Assembly: GCF_012932375.1 (NCBI RefSeq)
Contig: NZ_JAAIIG010000005.1
Location: 62,001-126,000, forward strand
DNA: 64,000 bases
Direction: 5' to 3'
From: Bifidobacterium olomucense
GTDB taxonomy: Bacteria > Actinomycetota > Actinomycetes > Actinomycetales > Bifidobacteriaceae
Shown: positions 34,538-42,821 of the stretch, piece by piece
Position numbering within the stretch: the stretch's first letter is position 1
Layout: every line of letters begins with the position of its first letter
Translations under genes and position numbers: made by a program
The notes under the pieces: generated by a model
What the model was told of the DNA's origin: nothing
What the model saw: only the letters and a program-made list of their open reading frames with translations
Databases searched by the model: none

Positions 34538-35536
34538 ATGCGGTTGTTCATCCAGATTCCCTGTCTCAATGAAGAGAAGACCCTTCCTCTGGTCATGGAA
34601 AAGATGCCCAAGTCGATTCCCGGCATCGACGAGATTGAAGTCATGATCATCGATGATGGGTGCACCGACCGTACGGTTGAAGTGGCAAAGAGCCTTGGCA
34701 TCAAACATGTGGTTACGCATACCGGCACGATGGGGCTTGCCCGTGCCTTCCGCGATGGTGTGGACTATGCGTTGAAGCATGGTGCCGATATCGTGGTCAA
34801 CACCGATGGCGACAACCAGTACCCGAGCGACAAGATCGGCGATCTGGTGCAACCTATTCTCGCCGGCAAAGCCGATATCGTAGTAGGAGATCGCCAGACC
34901 TCCAAGATTGCCGAATTCAGCGCATTTAAGAAGATGATGCAGCACTTCGGCTCCTGGGTGGTTAACAAGGCGGCCGGCACTCATATCCCAGATGCGGCCA
35001 GTGGTTTCCGTGCCTATTCAAAGAAGGCGCTGCTCCAGCTCAATATCGTCACGGAATTCAGCTACTGCATGGAGACCATTATCCAGGCGGGCAATAAGCG
35101 CATCGCCATCACCTCCGTGCCGATTACCACGAACAAGAAGACGCGTGAATCACGCCTGTTCCACAATATCTTCGAGCACATGGGTAAGTCTGCCGGGGCG
35201 ATTATCCGCTGCTTCCTCATGTTCCGTGCACATTCGGTGTTCAAGTGGTCGTCCGCCATCTCAGCGATTCTAGCGCTCGCGATTTTCGTGCGCTATCTGA
35301 TGTTCTTCTTCGCTGGCCAGGGCCATGGGCATATTCAGTCGCTGTTGGTCGGTGCCATGCTGTTTATCTGGATGGTGCTGTCGTTGTCGCTGCTCATCAT
35401 TTCCGAACTGCTACGTATCCATCGTCGTCTGGTTGAGGACCAATTGGAGCGCACCAAAGAAATTGAATACAGTCCTGCTGCGCGCAAGCTGTGGGCTGAT
35501 CCTGAACAGGAAGAGCTGCCTTCTCGCCAGGCATGA
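34538..35536 (+). CDS. Second membrane GT2 glycosyltransferase
   Basis: 332 residues. Catalytic GT-A motifs: IQIPCLNEEKTLPLVMEKM, VMIIDDGCTDRTVEVA, GLARAFRDGVDYAL and VNTDGDNQYPSDKI (DXD). PDAASGFRAYSKKAL and VTEFSYCMETIIQAG follow. Two C-terminal membrane helices (ISAILALAIFVRYLMFFFAG and LLVGAMLFIWMVLSLSLLII) then a cytoplasmic tail. Like the gene at 27606 it probably makes a polyprenyl-phosphate sugar or adds a sugar at the membrane. No strong ribosome site precedes the ATG (AAGAAAGA only). The 163-bp gap before it has no gene. Confidence 0.87.
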   Translation: MRLFIQIPCLNEEKTLPLVMEKMPKSIPGIDEIEVMIIDDGCTDRTVEVAKSLGIKHVVTHTGTMGLARAFRDGVDYALKHGADIVVNTDGDNQYPSDKIGDLVQPILAGKADIVVGDRQTSKIAEFSAFKKMMQHFGSWVVNKAAGTHIPDAASGFRAYSKKALLQLNIVTEFSYCMETIIQAGNKRIAITSVPITTNKKTRESRLFHNIFEHMGKSAGAIIRCFLMFRAHSVFKWSSAISAILALAIFVRYLMFFFAGQGHGHIQSLLVGAMLFIWMVLSLSLLIISELLRIHRRLVEDQLERTKEIEYSPAARKLWADPEQEELPSRQA

Positions 35537-35619
35537 TGGCGTGCGATAGCTGTTAATTCCTATCAAGATCCTTGCAATACGGCAATGCTGAATACGAATA
35601 GCGACGGAGAATTCATACG

Positions 35620-37737
35620 ATGACAAGTACCGATAGCACTCGGCATGGTTGGGAGCGCTTTCAGATTCCGATCGCGGTCGTAGTAGGCGTTGTCGCGGCT
35701 GCGGCATTTCCTGCCACGTACAGTGATCCCACTGTATTCTCCCGCAGTTGGCAAGATGTATTTGCTGACGTATTCGGCAATATCGGGGCTCAAGGGGCGG
35801 CTGGTCCTGCAGTGGCTTGCATAGCCTTGATTGGATGGGCTCTGGTATCGATATCTCGGTTCGGAATGTTGGGGAGAACTGGGCAAATCGCGGCGTCTAT
35901 TATTGGCGCTTTGGTGGCGTTAAGTGTCGTATGGCCTCCATACGGTGTCGGGCCGGCTGGTACTTACACCGCAGATAATTCCATACCGGTGCTGGTGAGC
36001 GATATAGGATACACACCTGCTGCGGTAGCTCCCGCCGATGCCACTGGCCAGTACTACGGGTATCTCCTGTTGCGTTGGATTGGCATAGCGCCCATATGTG
36101 TGTTGTCCGCGGCTCTTGTGCTGTGGCTCGGTTTGCGATTCGCCGGCGACACTACAGCGATGAGCTTAGATGTGGAAACTTCGGAACGAGTGTTTTCCGA
36201 TGCATTTATGAATCGTATTCGCAGTGCGGGAGATGGTTTCCGGCATGTCGCACGATTTGGCAGATGGCTGTTTTCGCGTCTCTCTCTTGCGCGCTGTGCG
36301 ATTATGACCGTGGTGATGCTTGTCCCGTGGTCCGTTTGGCTATGGCTGATGGCACCGTCGAATATAGCTGCGGATACGGTGGCTCAGATTATGTGGTATC
36401 GCACTGGCGAGGCGTGGGACCCTGCCAGAAGAGTGATGCTGCCAGGGTATGCTATGAGCGACCACCATCCTTGACTGGAGACTCTCCTGTATGGCTTTTT
36501 TGATGAGTTCGGTGTATCTATCGGCAATGAGGGCTTGGGACTGAGCCTATTGGCATTGCTGCAGGCTGTGATGTTGGCGATGGCTTTCAGCGTTATGCTG
36601 GGTTATTTTGGCGGACGTCTGGGGATGAGCTGGAAATTCTGCTTGGCGGCATTGTTGTTCCTTAGCTTGAATCCTGTGTTTGGCCGTCTGCCCGCCTCTG
36701 TTGTCAAGGATATTACGGCGATGCCGTTCATCATCGTTTGGATGGTGCTGTTCGTTGAGTACGTGCGGCGTATACGTTCCAATCGAAAGATCGGTGTTGG
36801 TTTGGTCGCGCTGATGATTGTGTTCGCAGTACTATGCGCGGAAACCAGAAAAATCAATGTGTATGTGATTTTGGCCGTCATGATGCTGGTACTGGTGTTC
36901 TTCCGGAAACGATTGCTTACCATACTGATTATCGTGGCGACGCTCGGATCTGTGATGGGCATTAACTCCTATGCGTTTTCTGCTCTCCATATCGCCAAAG
37001 GTGGTAGACAAGAAATGCTTGCCATTCCGTTGCAGCAGGCTTTCACTGTGCTGGATAAATATGGCGATTCCATGGACGCGCAGCATAAGAAGGCTATTGA
37101 GACCATTATCGTGTGCGATCCACAGCAGATCATTGATGCCGGTTACGATTGGACAAATGCAAATCCGGTCAAGGACCGAGATTGCTTCAACAAAGACGCC
37201 ACCAGCAAAGAATTAGCTGACTTCATGGTGGTCTGGGTCAAGGAAGGGCTTGCCCATCCCGCGGATTACCTCAATTCGGTGAGCTGGCTCGGTGATTATT
37301 TCAAGCTCGGTCCTGTATATGATGAAGGTTTCTACGTGCGTCGGGGTTGGGAAGAGTTCGGTACGGCTCAGACCATTCTTCCAGAGTATGTCGATGGCAC
37401 AGAACCGAATCAGGGCCAAGGAATAGCGAAGTCGTTGTATACGGCTGCGTCGAAGACTCCGGTGCTGGGATTGCTGATGAGCGAGGCCACATATACGGTG
37501 TGCATTCCGTTGCTCAGTATCGGACTATGCGTGGTGCTGCGCCGAACGAAGAACCTAATCTATTCGTCCCCGTTGCTGATTTCATTGGCTACTGTTTTTG
37601 TCACGCCTCGGCATAATGCACGATACTCGTACGTACTGCTGTTCTGCTCGCTGTTGTGGCTGGTGGTGCCGTTTATTACAACGGATACGACGGAGCATCG
37701 TTCGGATGAGTCCCATGATGAGACTCATGGTGAATGA
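35620..37737 (+). pseudogene. DUF6020-like membrane protein gene split by an in-frame TGA
   Basis: One reading frame of 706 codons is interrupted by a single TGA at 36472-36474. The upstream part ends MSDHHP; in the same frame the sequence resumes LETLLYGFFDEFGVS and continues as a normal polytopic protein to 37737. The intact paralogue at 30933 reads SAHHPVFDTIVFGGFAKAG at the same place, so the stop replaces one residue, most simply TGG (Trp) to TGA. Membrane segments and the MWYRTG loop are preserved on both sides, so the break is recent. TGA followed by C is a leaky context, so limited read-through is conceivable. A separate downstream protein would need a TTG or similar start and lacks half the helices. 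Confidence 0.85.
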
Positions 37738-38430
37738 AATGGTCTGATCTCTGTTGCGTTCCTGCCATGAGAAGGCTCGCGGCACCCTTTTCCGGTCGCG
37801 GTTTTTCGAGTGTTATCTCAAATGATGACCTAATGGGATCTTTTGTGGTGTTTGCATGCTTTTCGGTTTTCTTTCTTGCTTATGAGGGGTGGATTGTTGT
37901 TATGAGGAAGGTCAATCTGCGTTACAAGGGGCTGATGTCCAAGTAGTTTTGACGGCAGAATGGCGGAATGGCGTTGACGCATAGATCCGAATATGGGTGT
38001 TTTCGTTTCGGCTCAGCCCCTCGTAGAGCAGATAGACTTTTGCGCGACCGGTGTATCTGCCCCTTGTAACCGAGTTTGACCCATGGTTGCCCCATGAACC
38101 ACGCCAAGACCCGTCAGCTCCCCCTGATCTGAGGACACCGAACCCGAACCAACACCCGCATCAGCTGGAACAAGCCCCACACCTAGGTCGAATGGAACTT
38201 GATCGGCTGAGACATCAGAGAAAGATGCCATATCTATTGCCTATAACTCGGAGTTGGATGAAGGTGTGCGAGAGCCTCATGATGGGGTGCATGACGAGAC
38301 TCATCATGAATGGCAACTTCCGAGGGTTTCTTGTTGGGAGGGACGTTCGCCGTCGTTTGGCAGACGGCCATATCGTCGGCAGAGGGTATCATAGTTGCGA
38401 TTGCTGTACGTTCGAACCGTTAGGTAATAC
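37738..38430. other. 693-bp gene-free stretch with repeat copy 2
   Basis: No convincing gene. It contains repeat copy 2 (37914-38073) and, near 38262-38312, a segment resembling the 3' end of the broken gene just upstream (CATGACGAGACTCATCATGAATG against CATGATGAGACTCATGGTGAATG), suggesting a decayed local duplication. A 131-codon frame across 38051-38443 begins inside the repeat and looks random. The region between 38074 and 38260 is probably decayed coding sequence, source not recognised. Confidence 0.55.
37914..38073. repeat. Palindromic repeat element, copy 2
   Basis: AATCTGCGTTACAAGGGGC (from 37914) pairs with the inverted core GCCCCTCGTAGAGCAGATA (to 38034), and a further inverted core (TATCTGCCCCTTGTAACCGA) lies at 38053-38072. 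The centre includes TCCGAATATGGGTGTT, shared with copy 3. The outer left arm is decayed or missing, so this copy is less complete than the other two. Confidence 0.75.
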
Positions 38431-40308
38431 ATGTCCACGTTGAAATTTGCGAATATTCTCTTGGAACGAAACCCGCGCTCGCTGAGCTATCCTTCCCTGT
38501 ATTGCAAGGCAGAGGGGCCGGTTATCGAGAATGAAGCTGCGGCGGATGGTTCTTGGCTACTCAGCACCAAGGGCGAATACGATTTCTCGACGTATTTCAA
38601 TTCCCTGTCTGTGCAGAAGCTGCTGAAATACACGACTGCCACAAAGTTCTACCTGCATTTGGAGCTCAAGGGGGCTGCTGCTCACGTGCTGCAGACCAAG
38701 GGCGGTGTGTTTTCGGCACACCCGGAGCCGGTCAAGTCCGTGACCGCCGATCTGCCGGCCTCCGATGACTGGCAGAATGTAGACCTCGAACTTGCTGTGG
38801 ATGATGAGACTGTGTTGGTGGGCTTCACTATCACTACCGAGGGTTGCGTCGCCATCCGCAACAGCTACTACTCGGTGGAATACAACGGCGACCTCAACCC
38901 GGTCGAGTTCGTGCTCTCCACCACCACGTTCAAGAAGGAAAGCTTCATCGAGAACAACATTCGTCTGGTCAAGGATCAGATTCTTGGCTCCGGTGAAGAG
39001 ATCGCTGATCACTTCAATATGTATGTGATCGACAACGGCCGTACGCTGGATGTTGACAAGCTGAGCGACGAACACGTGCATGTTCGTCCTAATCAGAATG
39101 TGGGCGGTGCCGGCGGCTTCACCCGTGGCATGATCGAAGCCATGGAGCAGACGCCGGAAGCGACCAACATCCTGCTGATGGACGACGATGTGGCCGTCTC
39201 CCCGGAGAGCATCAAGCGTACCTACAACTTGTTGCGTCTGCTCAAGCCTGAATACAAGGACGCAATGATCAGCGGCGCCATGCTCAACTATGAGATCGGC
39301 GAGGACCAGTGGGAAGACACCGGCTATATGACCCCGAAGGGTGCATTCGCCCCGGCCAAGCCTCCGCTGCGTCTGACCAAGTTCGATGACATCGTCTACA
39401 ACGAGACCTTCCGTCTGCCTAAGACAATCGATCCCGACCAGCGCTATGCCGCATGGTGGTATTGCTGCATCCCGATCCAGGTGATCAAGGAGAACGGCCT
39501 ACCGCTGCCGGTGTTCGTACGTTGCGATGACGCCGAATATGGCGTGCGTTGCGGCAAGGAACTCATCACCATGAACGGCCTGTGCATCTGGCATATGTCG
39601 TTCCACGTGCGTTACAACGCTGCCGTGGAGCGCTACCAGACCACTCGTAACACGATGATCGCCCAGTGCACTACCGGTTTCGCGCTGCACTCCGATTTCA
39701 TGTACGAGCTGCATAACAACATCCGTCTTGAGCTCAAGAAATTCGGTTACTCGAACGCCGAGTTGTGCTTGGATGCCTTTGAGGACTTCCTGAAGGGTCC
39801 GAAGTTCATTGCCCAGAAAGGCGCTGCGGAAAAGGCCTTCATGCAGGCGAACAAGAACAAGGAGAAGATGTTCTCGTTCGCCGAAGTGCAGCAGCAGGCC
39901 AAGGATTTGGGTCTCGACGGCTTCGACCTGCGCGATATCGATCGTCAACTGGTGGACGGCGACAAGCCGCGAACTCTGGTGCAGCGTCTGGAAGACTACG
40001 CTACGAATAACGGCCAGCGCTTCCTCAAGAACGAGGGCAAGGGCTACGCGGTCATTCCCGTGCTTGGCTGGACATACCCCGCCGGTGCCATCCATGGCAA
40101 GAAGTACCTGATTGTTATCGACTGGTACAACAAGAAGGGTGCCATCCGCGTCAAGGATGCAAAGCGCTACGCCGCCATTACGAAGCGCTACGAGCGTGAC
40201 CTCAAGTACTACAAGAAGAACATCGAACGTCTGCGCAAGGAATATTCCGCCGCTCGCGCCGAGCTGACCTCGATCGAGTACTGGAAGCGTTATCTGGACA
40301 TGGACTGA
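38431..40308 (+). CDS. GlfT2-like galactofuranosyltransferase (GT2)
   Basis: 625 residues, close to mycobacterial GlfT2. An N-terminal beta-rich domain (1-150) precedes the GT-A domain. RPNQNVGGAGGFTRG starts near 219, the metal/donor motif LLMDDDVAVSPES has its Asp triad at 251-253, DDAEYGVR near 366 is the candidate catalytic acidic pair, and LCIWHMSFHVRYN carries the His after it. A helical C-terminal region follows. The family polymerises beta-galactofuranose from UDP-Galf onto a lipid-linked acceptor at the inner membrane face. The neighbours Glf and Wzm/Wzt support this. It has its own terminator (40329-40376). No good ribosome site; AGGTAAT is nearest. Confidence 0.85.
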   Translation: MSTLKFANILLERNPRSLSYPSLYCKAEGPVIENEAAADGSWLLSTKGEYDFSTYFNSLSVQKLLKYTTATKFYLHLELKGAAAHVLQTKGGVFSAHPEPVKSVTADLPASDDWQNVDLELAVDDETVLVGFTITTEGCVAIRNSYYSVEYNGDLNPVEFVLSTTTFKKESFIENNIRLVKDQILGSGEEIADHFNMYVIDNGRTLDVDKLSDEHVHVRPNQNVGGAGGFTRGMIEAMEQTPEATNILLMDDDVAVSPESIKRTYNLLRLLKPEYKDAMISGAMLNYEIGEDQWEDTGYMTPKGAFAPAKPPLRLTKFDDIVYNETFRLPKTIDPDQRYAAWWYCCIPIQVIKENGLPLPVFVRCDDAEYGVRCGKELITMNGLCIWHMSFHVRYNAAVERYQTTRNTMIAQCTTGFALHSDFMYELHNNIRLELKKFGYSNAELCLDAFEDFLKGPKFIAQKGAAEKAFMQANKNKEKMFSFAEVQQQAKDLGLDGFDLRDIDRQLVDGDKPRTLVQRLEDYATNNGQRFLKNEGKGYAVIPVLGWTYPAGAIHGKKYLIVIDWYNKKGAIRVKDAKRYAAITKRYERDLKYYKKNIERLRKEYSAARAELTSIEYWKRYLDMD

Positions 40309-40328
40309 CGTCCAGTCCCGGCATAAGG

Positions 40329-40376
40329 AGACGGAGGCCGCATTTGAGACAAGGCTTCCGTCTTCTTTTGTTTTTC
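40329..40376 (+). terminator. Terminator after the first GlfT2-like gene
   Basis: AGACGGAGGCC (40329-40339) pairs with GGCTTCCGTCT (40353-40363) with one mismatch, followed by the T-rich run TCTTTTGTTTTT. A canonical rho-independent terminator separating this gene from wzm. Confidence 0.9.
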
Positions 40377-40506
40377 TATGGCCAACTGACAACCGGTATA
40401 TTTAAAGACTAAAGAACGGATACGCGCCGTTTCGTGAGGTGGCGATGTCGCCCATGTGCGTAGGCGGTGCAAGCATGATATCGACCGACTGATAGGATGT
40501 AGCGCC

Positions 40507-41343
40507 GTGAATACAGTGAAGAGACGAATACAGGACAGATATCGTTATGCGATGGTCGTCCTACGGGGACTGGTAAAGACCGACTTCAAACTCCGTTACC
40601 AAGGCTCGTTCCTCGGTGTCGCATGGTCGGTGCTCAAGCCATTGATGCTATTCGCTGTCATGTACGTGGTGTTTGCCAAGTTCCTGCGTATGTCCGATGG
40701 CACGCCCACTTATCCGGTGGTGCTGCTGCTTGGTATCTGCTCATGGAACTTCGTGGCTGAGGCCACCTCGATTGGATTGCGATCCATCGTCGATCGTGGC
40801 GACCTTTTGCGCAAGATTCACTTCCCCAACTATATTGTCGTCGTCTCCGCCACTATGGGGTCAATGATCAGTTTGGGCATCAATTACGTGGTGGTGCTCA
40901 TCTTCGCTCTCTTCAACCGTGTACACTTCACCTGGCGTGTGATTCTCGTGCCGTTCAGTGTGCTGCAGTTGTGGATTCTCGCATTGGCGCTCGCCCTCAT
41001 CTTCAGCACCATGTACGCCTACTTCCGCGACATAGCCCACATCTGGGAAGTGCTCCAGCAGATGATTTTCTACGGCATGCCGATTATCTACCCGCTCAGC
41101 TATGTGACTGACAAGGGCGGCATCTACGCCAAGCTGGCACGACTTGAGCTGCTGAACCCGATTGCACAGTCCATTCAGGACATCCGTCACAACTTCATCG
41201 CCCCGGAGACGCAACCTACCGTGTGGAATCAGTTCGGCTCCTGGTGGGTGCCGTTGATTCCGTTGGGACTGACCGTGGCGCTCATCTGGATAGGCGTGCA
41301 CGTATTCCGCCAGAACAGCAGGAAATTCGCGGAGGTCATGTGA
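40507..41343 (+). CDS. wzm: ABC-2 polysaccharide export permease (Wzm/TagG type)
   Basis: 278 residues with six membrane helices. An amphipathic N-terminus (VLRGLVKTDFKLRYQGSFLG) with the conserved FLGVAWSVLKPL is typical of Wzm/TagG permeases, as are the FAKFLRMSDG loop and the NPIAQSIQDIRHNF loop before the last helices. With the next gene it should export a finished lipid-linked polysaccharide to the cell surface. GTG 40507 is chosen because AGGA lies 9-10 bases upstream and the family starts here; an upstream frame to 40456 lacks support. The stop TGA overlaps the ATG of the ATPase gene by one base. Confidence 0.92.
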   Translation: MNTVKRRIQDRYRYAMVVLRGLVKTDFKLRYQGSFLGVAWSVLKPLMLFAVMYVVFAKFLRMSDGTPTYPVVLLLGICSWNFVAEATSIGLRSIVDRGDLLRKIHFPNYIVVVSATMGSMISLGINYVVVLIFALFNRVHFTWRVILVPFSVLQLWILALALALIFSTMYAYFRDIAHIWEVLQQMIFYGMPIIYPLSYVTDKGGIYAKLARLELLNPIAQSIQDIRHNFIAPETQPTVWNQFGSWWVPLIPLGLTVALIWIGVHVFRQNSRKFAEVM

Positions 41344-42719
41344 TGAGCGAACAGACGAACCAGACGGCTGCATCCATCGTGGATCCGCGCCTCGCCAAGC
41401 ATGAGTCGGGCGAACTGGCGTATACGGATACGCCCGTGGTGCTCAAAGTCGATCATGTGAACAAGTACTTCAAGCTGCCCACTGAGCAGGCCACCGGCCT
41501 CAAGCAGGCGTTCATCAACTGGACCAAGGGCATCAAGGGCTATAAGAAGCAGGAAGTGCTCAAGGACATCTCCTTCGAGGTGCATCAGGGCGAATTCTTC
41601 GGCATTGTGGGGCGTAACGGCGGCGGCAAATCCACCCTGCTCAAAATCATCTCCAAGATCTACTACCCGAACAAGGGCAGCGTATCCGTCACCGGCAAGC
41701 TGGTGCCGTTCATCGAGCTCGGCGTCGGCTTCAACCCGGAGTTGACCGGCCGTGAGAACGTGTATCTCAACGGCTGTCTGCTCGGCTTCACCCATGACGA
41801 AATCGACGCGATGTACGACGACATCGTTTCGTTCGCTGAGCTTGAAGAGTTCATGGATCAGAAGCTCAAGAACTACTCTTCCGGCATGCAGGTGCGTCTT
41901 GCGTTCTCGGTGGCCATCAAGGCACAGGGCGACATCCTCGTGCTCGACGAGGTGCTTGCCGTGGGTGATGAAGCGTTCCAGCGCAAGTGTGACAACTTCT
42001 TCCGTGAGGTGAGCAAAGACCCCACCAAGACCGTTATTCTGGTCACGCATGATATGGGATCGGTGAAGAAATACTGCACTCGCGCCATGATGATCAAGGA
42101 CGGCGAAGTGGCGGTGATCGGCGATAAGGAGTCCGTGGCCGACCAGTACACCTTGGTGAACCTTGAAGCGGAGAAGAAGGACAACGAACGCAAAGCCAAG
42201 GAAGCCGTAGCCAAAGGCGAATATCCTGAAGGCCTCAACGAGCGTTGCCCGTTGCTGCGCACCTACGCCGTCTCCAAGCCGATACTCACCAGCGATGACG
42301 TATTCGAATTCGCCGTGGAATATCAGTATGACGAGCCGGGTGATTTCTACCTCGCCATCTCGATGAACGACATCCGTCGAGGCGGCATCACGTACGACAC
42401 CGGAGCCAAGGTGTTCAAGATGAAGCAGCATGGGCACCACACGGTGCGGTTCCAAGTGCCGCTCACACTGTTCAACAGTGGCGAATTCAAGCTGTTCACC
42501 TCATTGCGTACGCCGAGCCCCACCAATCCCGATTTCACGGACATGGTGGCCGTGGCCACGGGCGACAATGCCTGCAGTTTCGTGATTCGCAACGACAAGG
42601 GCGATCCATACGCGCTGCTCAACCATGACTATATCCGCATCACGCCTGCCGACGGCGAGCAAAATGTGGAGATGCAGACCTTCTCCGACCCGTTCAGCGA
42701 CAAGTTCCACAAAGAGTAG
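41343..42719 (+). CDS. wzt: ABC polysaccharide export ATPase (Wzt type)
   Basis: 458 residues. Walker A is GIVGRNGGGKST (Lys96), the Wzt/TagH insertion ITGKLVPFIELGVGFNPEL-like segment follows, the signature is NYSSGMQVRLAF, and Walker B is ILVLDEVLAVGDEAF, with the switch His in LVTHDMGSV. The C-terminal 180 residues form an extra beta-rich domain like Wzt-C, which in O-antigen exporters reads the chain end. This suggests the exporter recognises a terminal modification of the polymer. Overlap with the permease gene means translational coupling. Confidence 0.92.
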   Translation: MSEQTNQTAASIVDPRLAKHESGELAYTDTPVVLKVDHVNKYFKLPTEQATGLKQAFINWTKGIKGYKKQEVLKDISFEVHQGEFFGIVGRNGGGKSTLLKIISKIYYPNKGSVSVTGKLVPFIELGVGFNPELTGRENVYLNGCLLGFTHDEIDAMYDDIVSFAELEEFMDQKLKNYSSGMQVRLAFSVAIKAQGDILVLDEVLAVGDEAFQRKCDNFFREVSKDPTKTVILVTHDMGSVKKYCTRAMMIKDGEVAVIGDKESVADQYTLVNLEAEKKDNERKAKEAVAKGEYPEGLNERCPLLRTYAVSKPILTSDDVFEFAVEYQYDEPGDFYLAISMNDIRRGGITYDTGAKVFKMKQHGHHTVRFQVPLTLFNSGEFKLFTSLRTPSPTNPDFTDMVAVATGDNACSFVIRNDKGDPYALLNHDYIRITPADGEQNVEMQTFSDPFSDKFHKE

Positions 42720-42821
42720 GTTTGGGGTTGCCGCGTATGGTACCTGAGCCGCAATTGCCGGCACGAGTGCTGAACGAATTCGCTCATGGTAGTTGGTAAG
42801 TATTGACCGTAAGGTGTTCTC

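Noticed and set aside
36535..37737. Separate 400-codon gene
   Set aside because: It is in the same frame as the part before the TGA, begins with TTG without a ribosome site and aligns as the second half of the DUF6020-like protein, so it belongs to the pseudogene.
38051..38443. 131-codon gene before the first GlfT2-like gene
   Set aside because: It begins inside the palindromic repeat, overlaps the real start and has no conserved pattern.
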